DNA from: Guptibacillus hwajinpoensis
Lineage (GTDB): Bacteria > Bacillota > Bacilli > Bacillales > Guptibacillaceae
Reading direction: 5' to 3' (one strand)
NCBI RefSeq assembly: GCF_029277305.1
Contig: NZ_CP119526.1
DNA length: 64,000 nucleotides
The position numbers and the translations under genes were made by a program. This document shows positions 1-9,012 of the stretch, piece by piece (positions within the stretch are counted from its first letter, which is position 1; the number at the start of each line of letters is the position of its first letter). The notes beneath the pieces were generated by a model, which saw only the letters and a program-made list of their open reading frames with translations, was not told the origin of the DNA and searched no databases.

Positions 1-1
1 C

Positions 2-910
2 GATATCGATCAAATGATCATCATGTGTACACCGAATGCAGGATCACCTCCTAACTTTAGCTATTGGACTGGCGGCTCTCTTCCGATCAATTCAGGAGAA
101 AAGATCAATCTCGTTCGTCTTTATATGGAGGCGTATTTATGGTTGCTTCCAAAGGTCCACCATTCCAACGAACTAACGGCGATCCATCACTATTTTAAAG
201 GGCTACACGACATTGTCCCTAGTCAATCATTCGGAAACTATTTGCTATGTAAACAGAGCGAATACACCCCCATCCCCTATGATTCAATGAAAACCAAAAA
301 TCACTTCCTAGATCACCTTAATTCGAAAACGAAGAAGTTACAAAAGAGAAAGATCACGGTCACACTAATTGCTGGGATTGGAAAAGAAACAATTGAATAC
401 TTCGAAGTAGTGCCTTCCTCTTCCAAACAAGAATGGGTCGATGGTAAAGTGATCAACGCAATCAAAACGGATGCTGGAGATGGGAACGCAGCGTTAAAAA
501 GCGTGTTTGCGATCGATGGAGACAAACATGTTGTAAAAGGAACTCATAATGAAGTTCTCTTTAAAAGTCTTCCGATCATTTCGCAAAAGCTCGAAATCAG
601 TGATACCAGAGCAAACGAATCGTATCTTCTTGATGAGGACTATTGCCTTTTACTACTAAAAGGGAAAGGCAAGATTAACATTACGGAGAATGAAGAGAAC
701 TGCAAGACGGATCCGGACAACACTGGTTATTATCAATTAACTGTTAACGATTTAACTAGCCTGTTTCTATCAGAAAAACTTCTTCAATCACACAGCGTGA
801 ACTATGCGCCAACAAGGAAAGAAACAGTTAGCTATATGATTATCAGGGGTAACGAAAGAGTAGAGAAGACAGTAAAGATGAGCGATCATACTCCGTTTAT
901 AATTTTATAG
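2..910 (+). CDS. C-terminal part of a lipase-like alpha/beta hydrolase (5' truncated by window edge)
   Basis: The frame is open from the first bases of the window, so the gene starts upstream and only its last ~300 codons are visible. The segment DQMIIMCTPNAGSP resembles the strand-turn after the nucleophile elbow of LCAT/PGAP1-type lipases, where a TPxxGSP motif is common. PSQSFGNYLL followed later by GDKHVVKGTHNEVL fits the lid and the catalytic His region of the same fold. The expected GxSxG nucleophile would lie outside the window, so catalytic competence cannot be judged. There is no membrane segment in the visible part. The family assignment comes from motif recognition only; the substrate is unknown. 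Confidence 0.55.
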   Translation, partial: DIDQMIIMCTPNAGSPPNFSYWTGGSLPINSGEKINLVRLYMEAYLWLLPKVHHSNELTAIHHYFKGLHDIVPSQSFGNYLLCKQSEYTPIPYDSMKTKNHFLDHLNSKTKKLQKRKITVTLIAGIGKETIEYFEVVPSSSKQEWVDGKVINAIKTDAGDGNAALKSVFAIDGDKHVVKGTHNEVLFKSLPIISQKLEISDTRANESYLLDEDYCLLLLKGKGKINITENEENCKTDPDNTGYYQLTVNDLTSLFLSEKLLQSHSVNYAPTRKETVSYMIIRGNERVEKTVKMSDHTPFIIL

Positions 911-1037
911 TTGATCACGAGGAACAGTTCCACTCATTTACTGCTCTTCTACCCAAAAATAGTGGTAGGATAGCGTAGGATGGTTTAAAATAGTGCATTA
1001 ACAAGATAGCTTTACAAAAAGGTAGTGATTAAGAAAC

Positions 1038-1454
1038 ATGTTATATATATGGGATGTCGAAAAAATTATTAAAGACACGTTGGAAGAACACGATTTAGCG
1101 ATCAATTATGAATTCAATAACGAGCTAAACGCTCCAATGAGCTATAACGTATCAACGAACACGATTAAATTTAACTATTTACAAATCAACGGGTACCAAG
1201 CAAAAGTAAACTTTAAACTAAAAGAAAACGAAGAAAATATCGCTCTACTCCTTCTCTACCACGAGATCGGATATTATTTAGACTTTAAAAAGCACAGGCA
1301 TGACTTGAGGATCTTAATGTACGAAGATGAGGAAGTTCAGCAAAAGCTTCTCGCTGAAATTGAAGAGAACGCCTGGGAATTCGGGCGGAAGTTTGTTCCT
1401 GATCATTTGAAGGAGTCTTATGATAAGTTGCGGGAGATCGATCGGGAGTTTTAG
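1038..1454 (+). CDS. Small protein with a degenerate HExxH metallopeptidase-like site
   Basis: A 138-residue soluble, acidic protein. Around residue 75 it has LLLYHEIGYYLDF, which resembles the zinc-binding helix HEIGHYLDF of ImmA/IrrE-like and related small metallopeptidases. The second zinc His of HExxH is replaced by Tyr, so it may be a non-catalytic homologue. The C-terminal 60 residues are predicted helical and highly charged. The Shine-Dalgarno is weak (AAAGGTAG about 13 nt from the ATG). It follows the hydrolase gene on the same strand after about 130 bp and ends just before a clear terminator. Its function is not known. Confidence 0.6.
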   Translation: MLYIWDVEKIIKDTLEEHDLAINYEFNNELNAPMSYNVSTNTIKFNYLQINGYQAKVNFKLKENEENIALLLLYHEIGYYLDFKKHRHDLRILMYEDEEVQQKLLAEIEENAWEFGRKFVPDHLKESYDKLREIDREF

Positions 1455-1467
1455 AATGGGTTGGTAC

Positions 1468-1506
1468 AGAAAAGGGCAAAACCAAGATGGTTTCGCCCTT
1501 TTCTTT
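1468..1506 (+). terminator. Intrinsic terminator after the HExxH-like gene
   Basis: GAAAAGGGC and GCCCTTTTC form a stem extended by AAACC/GGTTT around a short AAGAT loop and followed by TTCTTT. It sits 14 bp after the stop codon. Confidence 0.8.
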
Positions 1507-1510
1507 AAGG

Positions 1511-1644
1511 GATTAGCAGTACGGGACTGTTGATTCACTTGTATTCATAAAACAAGGAAAGCTAATTATTCGTGCAGATATCGTCCTAGCTCTACTTTAC
1601 CTTTACATACTTTGAAATGAATCATGAGGACCTTCCCCTGACTC
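1511..1644. repeat. Degenerate composite REP element
   Basis: Left REP-like arm at 1511-1536 (core ACGGGACTGTTGATTC) and right arm at 1619-1644 (GAATCATGAGGACCTTCCCC) in inverted orientation. The central hairpin seen in other copies has decayed. It lies between the convergent 1038-1454 gene and the sugar operon. Confidence 0.6.
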
Positions 1645-1645
1645 T

Positions 1646-2680
1646 CTAAACCACAGCTCTACCAACATCCACCTTAACAACACGACCGGTTTCATTCGCT
1701 TCAAGCGCAGCCAGGATAACGTCCAATGACTTCATTCCTTCTTCCCCACTCACTTTTGGAACTTCATCATTTACAATGCAATCCACAAACTTCTCAATCA
1801 CATGGGTATTCAGTTGTCCACCTTCTTCGTTCGTCTGGATTTTTTGGAGTTTATTCTTTACCACGTCACCGTTCTTATACTCAACAACTAATGAATAGTC
1901 CGGGTCATCTTCAAGACGCAGAACAGCATTTTCACCATAAATAATCGTAGAATTGTCCCCGCCTGATACATAAGACCAGCTAGCTGCTAGAGTACCTACA
2001 ACACCTGTTTCGGTCTTAAGAATACATACTGCGTTGTCATCCACATTTGTATTTTCCTTGGCATTCGTTCCAACAAATGCTCCTACTTCAACAATTTCTC
2101 CAAGAAGGTATCTCAACAAATCTGATTTATGTACACCAAGGTCCCCCATGGCACCAATAAATGCTCTTTCTTTATCGAAAAACCAGCTAGTCGCTCCATC
2201 AATGCTCCAGCTCTCAGGTCCCGGGTGGCCGAATGTAGTCCGAAAGCTATAGATCTTACCAACTTTTCCACTTTCAATCAGCTCTTTTGCTTTCACATGA
2301 GAATCTACAAACCGTTGGTTATGAGCAATCATCAGTTTTTTGTCATTTGCCTTTGCAGCCCGAATCATAGATTCAGCTTCTTCACGTGAGGTCGCCATCG
2401 GCTTCTCACACAACACATGCTTCCCTGCATTTGATGCAGCAATGGAAACAGGGGCATGCAAAGAGTTTGGTAGACATACACTTACTGCATCGATTTTATT
2501 ATCCTCTAATAAATCACGATAATCCGTATAGGCCACCCCGCCATATTCCCTCGCCATTTCCTCAGCACGGTCCTTCACAACATCACAAACCGCTACGATT
2601 TCAACCTGTTTATGAGACCGATATTCCGGTAAGTGACGTCGCCTTGCAATACTTCCGCATCCGATAATAGCTACTTTCAT
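1646..2680 (-). CDS. Gfo/Idh/MocA-family oxidoreductase
   Basis: NAD(P)-dependent sugar or cyclitol dehydrogenase. The N-terminus carries the Rossmann motif VAIIGCGSIA, and about residue 90 has the family motif CEKPMA (Lys-Pro binding nicotinamide and substrate). GDLGVHKSDLLRYL supplies the HxxD-type catalytic pair. The length of 344 residues is normal. The start at 2680 (MKVAIIG) is chosen because GGAG lies 9 nt upstream; earlier in-frame codons add a non-homologous extension. It is the last gene of the operon, 22 bp after a second dehydrogenase of the same family. Such pairs alongside an isomerase and a sugar ABC transporter occur in pathways for unusual glycosides or inositols; the substrate here is unknown. 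Confidence 0.9.
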   Translation of the reverse strand: MKVAIIGCGSIARRRHLPEYRSHKQVEIVAVCDVVKDRAEEMAREYGGVAYTDYRDLLEDNKIDAVSVCLPNSLHAPVSIAASNAGKHVLCEKPMATSREEAESMIRAAKANDKKLMIAHNQRFVDSHVKAKELIESGKVGKIYSFRTTFGHPGPESWSIDGATSWFFDKERAFIGAMGDLGVHKSDLLRYLLGEIVEVGAFVGTNAKENTNVDDNAVCILKTETGVVGTLAASWSYVSGGDNSTIIYGENAVLRLEDDPDYSLVVEYKNGDVVKNKLQKIQTNEEGGQLNTHVIEKFVDCIVNDEVPKVSGEEGMKSLDVILAALEANETGRVVKVDVGRAVV

Positions 2681-2702
2681 TTTCTGCATCTCCATCCCTC
2701 TT

Positions 2703-3791
2703 TCATTTTGTAATTTCACTCGGAAGTGCTTCAGGTTGACGGCACGTGCTTGTCATCCGGTAATGCTCACCTTTTATTGACGATTCATGAATGCCATGCA
2801 TGGTTTCCAGTATATGATAAGCAAGTTCTCCATTTGCTCGATGCGGCCGCCTATTTTTCAAAGCATCTACCATATCGATTACACCGATTCCGCGACTATT
2901 ATCAATAGAGCCATGGGTAATAGCAATTTCAGACCATTCTACTTCACCAGGTTTCCTCAAGAGCACTTGTCCGCCGAACGTATTCGGATCGGGTACACTC
3001 AGTGAACCTTTCGTTCCATAGATTTCTATAAAGTGTGTTTTAGATCCCCACACATCAAAGCTCGTAATCAGCGTTCCAATCGCACCATTTTCGAAGTCCA
3101 GAATCCCCGCTACATGCGTAGGCGTCTCCACCTTAATTTTCTGACCGTACTTTGGCTCGCTTGTAATCGTCCGTTCAGGTGACGTCACTCGCGTCGATCC
3201 AGTGAGACGCTGAACAGGTCCAATTAAATTGATAAGAACCGATAAATAATAAGGACCCATATCAAACATTGGTCCGGCACCAGCACGATAGAAGAATTCC
3301 GGATCTGGATGCCAGCTCTCAGGACCATGCCCCATCATAAATGCTGTCGCAGCAATTGGTTCTCCGATTGCGCCGTCCTGAATGAGCTTCTTGCATGTCT
3401 GAAGACCCCCACCCAGAAATGTGTCCGGAGCCGATCCGACTAAGAGACCCTTCTCTTCAGCCTTCGCTAACACTTTTCTGCCATCCTCAAGCGTAATCGC
3501 GAGCGGTTTCTCTGAATAGACATGCTTTCCTGCTTCTATTACACGTAAACTGATCTCTGCATGTGCCGCCGGAATAGTTAAATTAAGAACGAGATCAATC
3601 GCATCATCATCAAGTAATTCATCTACCCCGAGCACTAGATCAATCCCGTATTTATTCGCTTTCTCAACTGCTTTCTCATGATTCAGATCGGCTACTGCAA
3701 CCACTTCAAGACTCTCCAGTTCTCGAAGGTTCGTTAAATAAATATCGCTAATATTTCCGCAGCCAATCACACCAATTCTAATTTTGTCCAA
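2703..3791 (-). CDS. Gfo/Idh/MocA-family oxidoreductase (second paralogue)
   Basis: 362 residues with N-terminal IGVIGCGNIS (Rossmann NAD-binding), YSEKPLA near residue 95 and MFDMGPYYLSVL in the place of the catalytic His motif, where His is replaced by Tyr. It is clearly related to the downstream dehydrogenase but divergent, so the two probably act on different intermediates. The start codon is TTG at 3791, supported by AAGGAG nine bases upstream; no in-frame ATG fits the family start. It sits 25 bp after the permease gene, so co-transcription is expected. Confidence 0.9.
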   Translation of the reverse strand: MDKIRIGVIGCGNISDIYLTNLRELESLEVVAVADLNHEKAVEKANKYGIDLVLGVDELLDDDAIDLVLNLTIPAAHAEISLRVIEAGKHVYSEKPLAITLEDGRKVLAKAEEKGLLVGSAPDTFLGGGLQTCKKLIQDGAIGEPIAATAFMMGHGPESWHPDPEFFYRAGAGPMFDMGPYYLSVLINLIGPVQRLTGSTRVTSPERTITSEPKYGQKIKVETPTHVAGILDFENGAIGTLITSFDVWGSKTHFIEIYGTKGSLSVPDPNTFGGQVLLRKPGEVEWSEIAITHGSIDNSRGIGVIDMVDALKNRRPHRANGELAYHILETMHGIHESSIKGEHYRMTSTCRQPEALPSEITK

Positions 3792-3816
3792 CTTCTCTCA
3801 CTCCTTTTAAACCTCT

Positions 3817-4638
3817 CTATCCTTTTACCGCTCCACCTGTTAGTCCTTTAACAACTTTTTCTTGCGAGAACAAGTACACAACGAGCATTGGTAGACTTGC
3901 CAATGATAACGCTGCCATCAAACCTGGTACGTTGACTGAGAATTCCCCATAGAAGTCCTGTAATCCTAATGGCAATGTCATATTTTCCGGACTGGAAACA
4001 AGGACAAGCGCAAAGATAAATTCATTCCACAGATGGATAAAGTTATAAATGAAAACCGTCATGAGTGCAGGTGTTAGCATTGGAAGCATAATACGCCAAA
4101 AGATTCCAAAATGGGAGCATCCATCGATCTTCGCTGCTTCTTCCAGTGACTTCGGAATTTCCTGCATGAATTGCGTTAAAATAAAAATTGAAATCGGTAG
4201 ACTGAATGCGATGTATGGTCCAATCAGGGCAAGCAATGAATCATATAATCCCATATCTTGTGACAACTTGAAGATCGGAATTAACGTAGCATGAATCGGA
4301 AGCATCATTCCTGAAATAAAAAGAAGAAACAATCCGCGGTTCAAGCGAAATTTCATTCTGCTTAATGGGTAACTCGCAAGAGCGGCAATCAACATAACCG
4401 CCACAACAGCTACAACCGAAACAAGAATACTATTCAAGAAGTATCGTGTTAATCCCATCTGAAAGACATCAGCATAGTTTCCTAGTTTTATGCTAGTAAA
4501 GATGGCGAACGGCTTCTCAAAGAATGTGCTCTGATCTTTTAAGGAAGTCGAAATCATGTAAACAAATGGATAACCAGTAAATACGAGAAGCAGTAGACCT
4601 ACTAGATATAAAGGCGCCTTTCTTAGTGATTGAACCAT
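3817..4638 (-). CDS. Sugar ABC transporter permease, MalG type
   Basis: Inner-membrane subunit of a carbohydrate uptake ABC transporter. 273 residues with six predicted membrane helices. The EAA loop that contacts the ATPase is visible as EEAAKIDGCSHFGIFWRIMLP (residues ~190-210). The start overlaps the stop of the upstream permease (TAATG), typical of translational coupling. No ATPase gene is present in the operon, so a shared MsmX-type ATPase elsewhere is expected, as is common in Bacillus. Confidence 0.93.
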   Translation of the reverse strand: MVQSLRKAPLYLVGLLLLVFTGYPFVYMISTSLKDQSTFFEKPFAIFTSIKLGNYADVFQMGLTRYFLNSILVSVVAVVAVMLIAALASYPLSRMKFRLNRGLFLLFISGMMLPIHATLIPIFKLSQDMGLYDSLLALIGPYIAFSLPISIFILTQFMQEIPKSLEEAAKIDGCSHFGIFWRIMLPMLTPALMTVFIYNFIHLWNEFIFALVLVSSPENMTLPLGLQDFYGEFSVNVPGLMAALSLASLPMLVVYLFSQEKVVKGLTGGAVKG

Positions 4639-5576
4639 TAGAAAGCTCCTTTCTTCTTACGGTTATAATCAACAACCTGAATTAGAACCGTGACAACCAG
4701 CGCAATCAGAAACATAATAAACGCGATGGCACTTGCATATCCCATATTGAAGTTAATAAACGCCTGTTTAAACATGTATGTTCCCATTAACTCTGTCGCA
4801 TGGTTCGGGCCACCGCCGGTCATAATGTAGAAAATATCGAACGCTTTAAGTGATCCAACTATCGCTAGAATCGATGAGCTAACGATCGTGGGCATAAGCA
4901 AAGGCAATGTAATATGAAAGAATTTCTGCCACGAATTCGCCCCGTCAATTTGTGCGGATTCATAGAGTTCCTCTGCAATCCCTACCATTGCAGCCTTAAA
5001 GAGAATCATGTAGAATGGCGAGAACTGCCATACCACAACTAGTAGAATGGCAATCATAGCCGTATTATCATCACTCAGCCACGCTACATTTTCAAAACCT
5101 AGCACGTTCACAAGTTGATTAATGATGCCATTAATCGGATCAAACATGTACACCCACAATAACCCGATTGCAACAGTTGACATTAAGAATGGTAGAAAAT
5201 AAACACTACTAAATAATCGAATCCCTCTAATGGGTGCAAACAGCATCAGCGCCATAATCATACCTAAAGGGATTTGAACAAATACGGATGTCAACACAAC
5301 CCAGACATTGTTCGTAAGCGATGTCCAAAAAATCGTATCATTGAATAATTGAATATAATTATCGAAGCCAATGAACGTTTTATCACTTGTTCCATCCCAG
5401 CTGTAGAAGCTATAGCTGAGCGTAGATAGAATAGGGTATACGACATAAACGAGATAAACAATCAGTGCAGGTGCCGTGAACAGTCCAATCGTTACGGCTT
5501 TCCTGACATTTCGTTTTTTCGTTCCTGCCATAACCCTGGCCGTATTACTTCTTCTCGTCACCTCAGCAGTCTCCAT
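4638..5576 (-). CDS. Sugar ABC transporter permease, MalF type
   Basis: Partner permease of the same carbohydrate importer: six membrane helices after a basic cytoplasmic N-terminus, with the EAA loop YESAQIDGANSWQKFFHITLP. The ATG at 5576 is preferred over the in-frame GTG nine bases upstream because a GGGAGGGAG ribosome site is correctly spaced only for the ATG. It follows the binding-protein gene after a hairpin-bearing 53-bp gap. Confidence 0.93.
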   Translation of the reverse strand: METAEVTRRSNTARVMAGTKKRNVRKAVTIGLFTAPALIVYLVYVVYPILSTLSYSFYSWDGTSDKTFIGFDNYIQLFNDTIFWTSLTNNVWVVLTSVFVQIPLGMIMALMLFAPIRGIRLFSSVYFLPFLMSTVAIGLLWVYMFDPINGIINQLVNVLGFENVAWLSDDNTAMIAILLVVVWQFSPFYMILFKAAMVGIAEELYESAQIDGANSWQKFFHITLPLLMPTIVSSSILAIVGSLKAFDIFYIMTGGGPNHATELMGTYMFKQAFINFNMGYASAIAFIMFLIALVVTVLIQVVDYNRKKKGAF

Positions 5577-5602
5577 GTGTAACACTCTCCCTCCCTATGA
5601 TA

Positions 5603-5628
5603 AGAAAAAGGGGATGCCCCCTCTTTCT
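5603..5628 (-). other. Intercistronic hairpin between binding-protein and permease genes
   Basis: The stem AGAAA-AGGGG / CCCCTTTTTCT with a small GCAT loop lies directly after the lipoprotein stop codon. Such hairpins between the binding-protein gene and permease genes commonly act as partial terminators or mRNA stabilisers that keep binding-protein levels high; that role is inferred here. Confidence 0.6.
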
Positions 5629-5629
5629 C

Positions 5630-6910
5630 TTATTCAAGAAGCTCTTCAGCCTTCGCTTCCATTTTCTTAGCCGCTTCTTCTGGTGTCATGGATAAGCCAA
5701 AGAGTGCCTGCGTGGTGTCTTTATGCAGTTCAGCAAGCTCTGGAGGTAGTGTTTGGTCATAAGGCATTTGGATATGGGAAGCATTCTGTGCCACCTCATA
5801 AAACTCTTTCACAAAATCATCCTTCGGAACTACTCCCTTCACAGCTGTGAGTGTCCCTGTTCGATCCGTAAACTTTTGTGAGGTTTCTTTAGTTGTAAGT
5901 GCCTTAATAAATTCAGCAGCTAGTTCAGGATGCTCTGACTCTGATGCCACTGACCACACTGGCCCAGTTGCACCACCAACTTGTGTTTGATTCCCTTCAC
6001 CGCCAGGGATCGTTGGAAAAACGAAGAAACCAAGCTTTTCCTCAAAATCTGGAGCTTCCTCACGGACATTATTTAAGAAGGAAATCGTCATGTCCATCAT
6101 TGCAGCCTGTCCAGAATACATTAACTGACGGCCACGCCCTTCATCATATGGAATGCCATTAAATCCTTTGTTAAAAGCATCCATCTCAACTAATTCCTGA
6201 ATGTATTCTCCCGCTTGAACGTATGCCGGGTCATCAAATCCACGTCCCTCTCGGTTAAATGCGCTCTCGAATAAATCGGGTCCACCAATACGACTCGCAA
6301 AGTTCATTAAGTAATACGCTCCAGGCCACTTTGTTTTATTCGTTAACGCAAGAGGCGTCACATCATTCTCATTCAACGTCTTGATTACATTGGTAAATTC
6401 CTCATATGTTTTCGGTTCTTCAAGATTGTATTTCTCGAAAATTTCCTTATTATAAAAGATGACATCAAGCGATAATCCCATAGGCACACCATATACCTTG
6501 TCATCAAACGTTCCGTTATTTAACGCCATCTCCAAGTAATGGTCCTGATCCACATTCGCCGTAATATCTTCAACATTTCCCTGATCAACGAAATGCTTCA
6601 GCCATCCGCCGCCCCAGCTCTGGAAAATATCTGGCGGATTACCTCCCGACATGGAAACAGCTAACTTCTGTTTGTATGCATCATTTGGCGCTTGCAACAA
6701 CTTCACTTTCACACCGTCATTTTCTTCTTCAAACTGCTTGGCAACTTCCTCAAAAAGGGCTTCACGCTCACCCGTTTCAATGTGCCACATTTCAATAACC
6801 TTCTCATCTCCATCACCTGAACCGGTACTTGTCGAAGCACCTTGATTCCCACCACAAGCTGCTAACAAAAGCATTGCAATTACTGATAATAAAGCCGTTA
6901 GTTTCTTCAT
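5630..6910 (-). CDS. Extracellular sugar-binding lipoprotein (SBP family 1)
   Basis: 426 residues. The N-terminus MKKLTALLSVIAMLLLAACG is a lipoprotein signal peptide with lipobox LAAC, so the protein is anchored on the outer face of the membrane. The rest has the family 1 solute-binding fold (EMWHIETGEREALFEEVAKQ near the start, PDIFQSWGGG around residue 95). It feeds the MalF/MalG-like permeases encoded just downstream. A strong GAGGGGG ribosome site fixes the start. The ligand is not predictable from sequence; neighbours suggest a glycoside or oligosaccharide. Confidence 0.93.
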   Translation of the reverse strand: MKKLTALLSVIAMLLLAACGGNQGASTSTGSGDGDEKVIEMWHIETGEREALFEEVAKQFEEENDGVKVKLLQAPNDAYKQKLAVSMSGGNPPDIFQSWGGGWLKHFVDQGNVEDITANVDQDHYLEMALNNGTFDDKVYGVPMGLSLDVIFYNKEIFEKYNLEEPKTYEEFTNVIKTLNENDVTPLALTNKTKWPGAYYLMNFASRIGGPDLFESAFNREGRGFDDPAYVQAGEYIQELVEMDAFNKGFNGIPYDEGRGRQLMYSGQAAMMDMTISFLNNVREEAPDFEEKLGFFVFPTIPGGEGNQTQVGGATGPVWSVASESEHPELAAEFIKALTTKETSQKFTDRTGTLTAVKGVVPKDDFVKEFYEVAQNASHIQMPYDQTLPPELAELHKDTTQALFGLSMTPEEAAKKMEAKAEELLE

Positions 6911-6952
6911 GCTTTACCCCCTCATTTGTAGTAAAGACAACAATCGAATTCA

Positions 6953-7708
6953 TTAAGAATGCTTGCTAAGGAAATAGTTCATGCTGATTTCAATACTTTC
7001 TAAAGGAGAGCGATTACATCTATCCTGTTCAACAATCCACCATTCAACGTTCGACGCATTTCCCTGATTCAATACCGCGTTAAGATCAACTCCGCCCGTT
7101 CCGAGTTCAGCAAAGACTTTCTCACCATCCGTTGTCATATCTTTTAAATGAACAAGTGGTGTTCGATCCTGATAACGTCTCATCCACTCCACCGGATCCT
7201 CTCCAGCGCGCGTTAACCAATAAATATCGAATTCTGCTTTCACCCATTCTGGATTCGTCTCATCTAAAATAGTTTCAAGCGCCGTTTTGCCATTTCTTAA
7301 ACGCTCTAATTCGAAATCATGATTGTGGTACGATAACGTGATACCTTCTTTCGAGCATTCCTGTCCAATGTCATTCAAGCTGCGAATAAGTTCCGAATAA
7401 CCTTCCTCCGTTCGTTGTTCCGGTGCAATAAACGGGCAAACGATCTTGTTACTTCCAATTTCACGCTGGTACGCTATTACACTTAGAAGATCTTCTTGTA
7501 ACGAATCGAGTGGAATGTGGCTAGAAACTGCTTTTAATCCAAGTTGATCAATTACTTTTTTCAAATCTTTTGCAAGCATGCCGTAATAACCAGCAAATTC
7601 CACACCTTGATATCCGATTTCCGCAACTTTTTCTAATGTACCAACAAAATCTTTCTCACACTCTTCTCGTAACGTGTACATCTGTACTGCAACAGGTATA
7701 TTTGCCAT
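6953..7708 (-). CDS. Sugar phosphate isomerase/epimerase (TIM barrel)
   Basis: 251 residues of the xylose-isomerase-like TIM-barrel family (AP endonuclease 2 fold). Visible metal-ligand motifs include GVEFAGYYG (early strand), LSYHNHDFEL (residues ~140, His-x-His) and KAEFDIYWL with VHLKDMT toward the C-terminus. These enzymes isomerise or epimerise keto-sugars or cyclitols. It is the first gene of the catabolic operon, 42 bp upstream of the binding lipoprotein and downstream of the operator-flanked promoter. Confidence 0.88.
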   Translation of the reverse strand: MANIPVAVQMYTLREECEKDFVGTLEKVAEIGYQGVEFAGYYGMLAKDLKKVIDQLGLKAVSSHIPLDSLQEDLLSVIAYQREIGSNKIVCPFIAPEQRTEEGYSELIRSLNDIGQECSKEGITLSYHNHDFELERLRNGKTALETILDETNPEWVKAEFDIYWLTRAGEDPVEWMRRYQDRTPLVHLKDMTTDGEKVFAELGTGGVDLNAVLNQGNASNVEWWIVEQDRCNRSPLESIEISMNYFLSKHS

Positions 7709-7790
7709 TTTTCTAACTCTCCTTTGTAAAATAGATATGACTTTCTAAACTGAAGATCAGTCATTCACCTCCCGAAAATAGTTAACCGAC

Positions 7791-7812
7791 AAAATGTAAT
7801 GGATTACATTTT
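7791..7812. promoter_or_regulatory. LacI-family operator O1 of the sugar operon
   Basis: A perfect 10-bp palindrome AAAATGTAAT-GG-ATTACATTTT. The same 22 bases recur upstream of the adjacent lacI-type gene. It lies just downstream of the operon -10 box, a position where a repressor would block transcription. Confidence 0.8.
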
Positions 7813-7837
7813 AAGCCATGATAGAACACAAGAAATC

Positions 7838-7867
7838 ATATTAATCAACGTTCTGCACTTCTCTCAA
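7838..7867 (-). promoter_or_regulatory. Predicted SigA promoter of the sugar operon
   Basis: TTGAGA (7862-7867 on the minus strand) and TAATAT (7838-7843) are separated by 18 bp and point toward the isomerase gene. One operator lies upstream and one downstream. Confidence 0.6.
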
Positions 7868-7886
7868 AAAGTAAACGATTACATTT
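7867..7886. promoter_or_regulatory. LacI-family operator O2 (imperfect)
   Basis: AAAGTAAACGATTACATTT matches the O1 palindrome with substitutions in one half. It abuts the -35 box of the operon promoter. Confidence 0.6.
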
Positions 7887-7910
7887 AATTGTAACAGAAT
7901 AGTCATAAGA

Positions 7911-8915
7911 CTAATCCTGATTCTGAGATCCACATGACTCCCTGATAATAAGCTTTGTATCAAGAACATGCTGTTTCTTCTCGAGAGGTTCCCCTTTAAT
8001 CTGCTTTAGTAGAAGCTCCATTGATCGCTTTCCCATCTCAATAAACGGCTGTGCAATTGTTGTTAGAGCAGGTTCAAAGATAGCAGAGAATTGGATGTTA
8101 TCAAAACCAACCACAGCAACATCTTCAGGTACACGAAGCCCATGTGCTTTAACCGCTTTAATCGCCCCCATCGCCATTGTGTCGTTTGCTGCAAAGATCG
8201 CAGTTGGTGACTTATCTAAAGCTAGAAACTTCTGCATCTGATTGTATCCGGACTCATAGGAATGACTACCTTCCTGGATCAAAACACTTTCTACTCCTAT
8301 GTCACGCTCAAGAAGCGCTTGTCTGTAGCCTTTTAACCGATCCCTGCTTAACGGAATATCCAAAGGACCTGTAATGATGCCTACTCTTTGATGACCAAGT
8401 TGCAGTAAGTGTTCTACTGCAACACGTGCACTGCTAATATTATCAATCGCCACAGTAGGTGCGGTTAATCCTTCAATATAATCTGAGGTTAAGACAACAG
8501 GATAATCGTCTCCTAACTCTGAAATGATTTGGTAATCTAATCTTGTTGTTAATAAAATCATTCCATCAACTTGCTTCTGCTTCAGCTCCTCTATGTAGCT
8601 ATAAGCTTTATCAGGTTCCTGATTTGTATTACCAAGAAGAACTTTGTAACCCGATTGATTCGCGACGAGATCAATTCCTTCAATCATTTGAGGAAATACA
8701 TTATTTGCAATAGACGGTACCATAACAAGAATCGTTTTTGTCTCCGTCCTTCTAAAATACCGAGCTAAAATATTTGGCTGATAATTCAACTCATCAATTG
8801 CCTTGAGAACCTTAGTACGCGTCTTCTCTTTTACCGTCTCAGGGTTTTGTATCACCCGAGATACGGTCGCCGTCGATACATTCGCAAGCCTTGCCACATC
8901 TATCATGTTCGCCAT
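7911..8915 (-). CDS. LacI-family transcriptional regulator of the sugar operon
   Basis: 334 residues. The N-terminal helix-turn-helix IDVARLANVSTATVSRVI and hinge are canonical, followed by a periplasmic-binding-protein-like effector domain (residues ~60-330). The start at 8915 has GGGAG nine bases upstream. It is transcribed in the same direction as the operon, with 200 bp between them. Identical 22-bp palindromes upstream of this gene and upstream of the operon indicate autoregulation plus operon control. The inducer is probably the transported sugar or its phosphate. Confidence 0.93.
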   Translation of the reverse strand: MANMIDVARLANVSTATVSRVIQNPETVKEKTRTKVLKAIDELNYQPNILARYFRRTETKTILVMVPSIANNVFPQMIEGIDLVANQSGYKVLLGNTNQEPDKAYSYIEELKQKQVDGMILLTTRLDYQIISELGDDYPVVLTSDYIEGLTAPTVAIDNISSARVAVEHLLQLGHQRVGIITGPLDIPLSRDRLKGYRQALLERDIGVESVLIQEGSHSYESGYNQMQKFLALDKSPTAIFAANDTMAMGAIKAVKAHGLRVPEDVAVVGFDNIQFSAIFEPALTTIAQPFIEMGKRSMELLLKQIKGEPLEKKQHVLDTKLIIRESCGSQNQD

Positions 8916-8990
8916 TATGCTTGTCTCCCTAGTGTTTAAAATACGTGTCCTATTTTAAACTATAAATGGCTGTTCGTCATAATTCAACCC

Positions 8991-9012
8991 AAAATGTAAT
9001 GGATTACATTTT
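8991..9012. promoter_or_regulatory. LacI-family operator O3 upstream of the regulator gene
   Basis: Identical to O1 (AAAATGTAAT-GG-ATTACATTTT), located 76 bp upstream of the regulator start codon; implies autoregulation. Confidence 0.8.
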
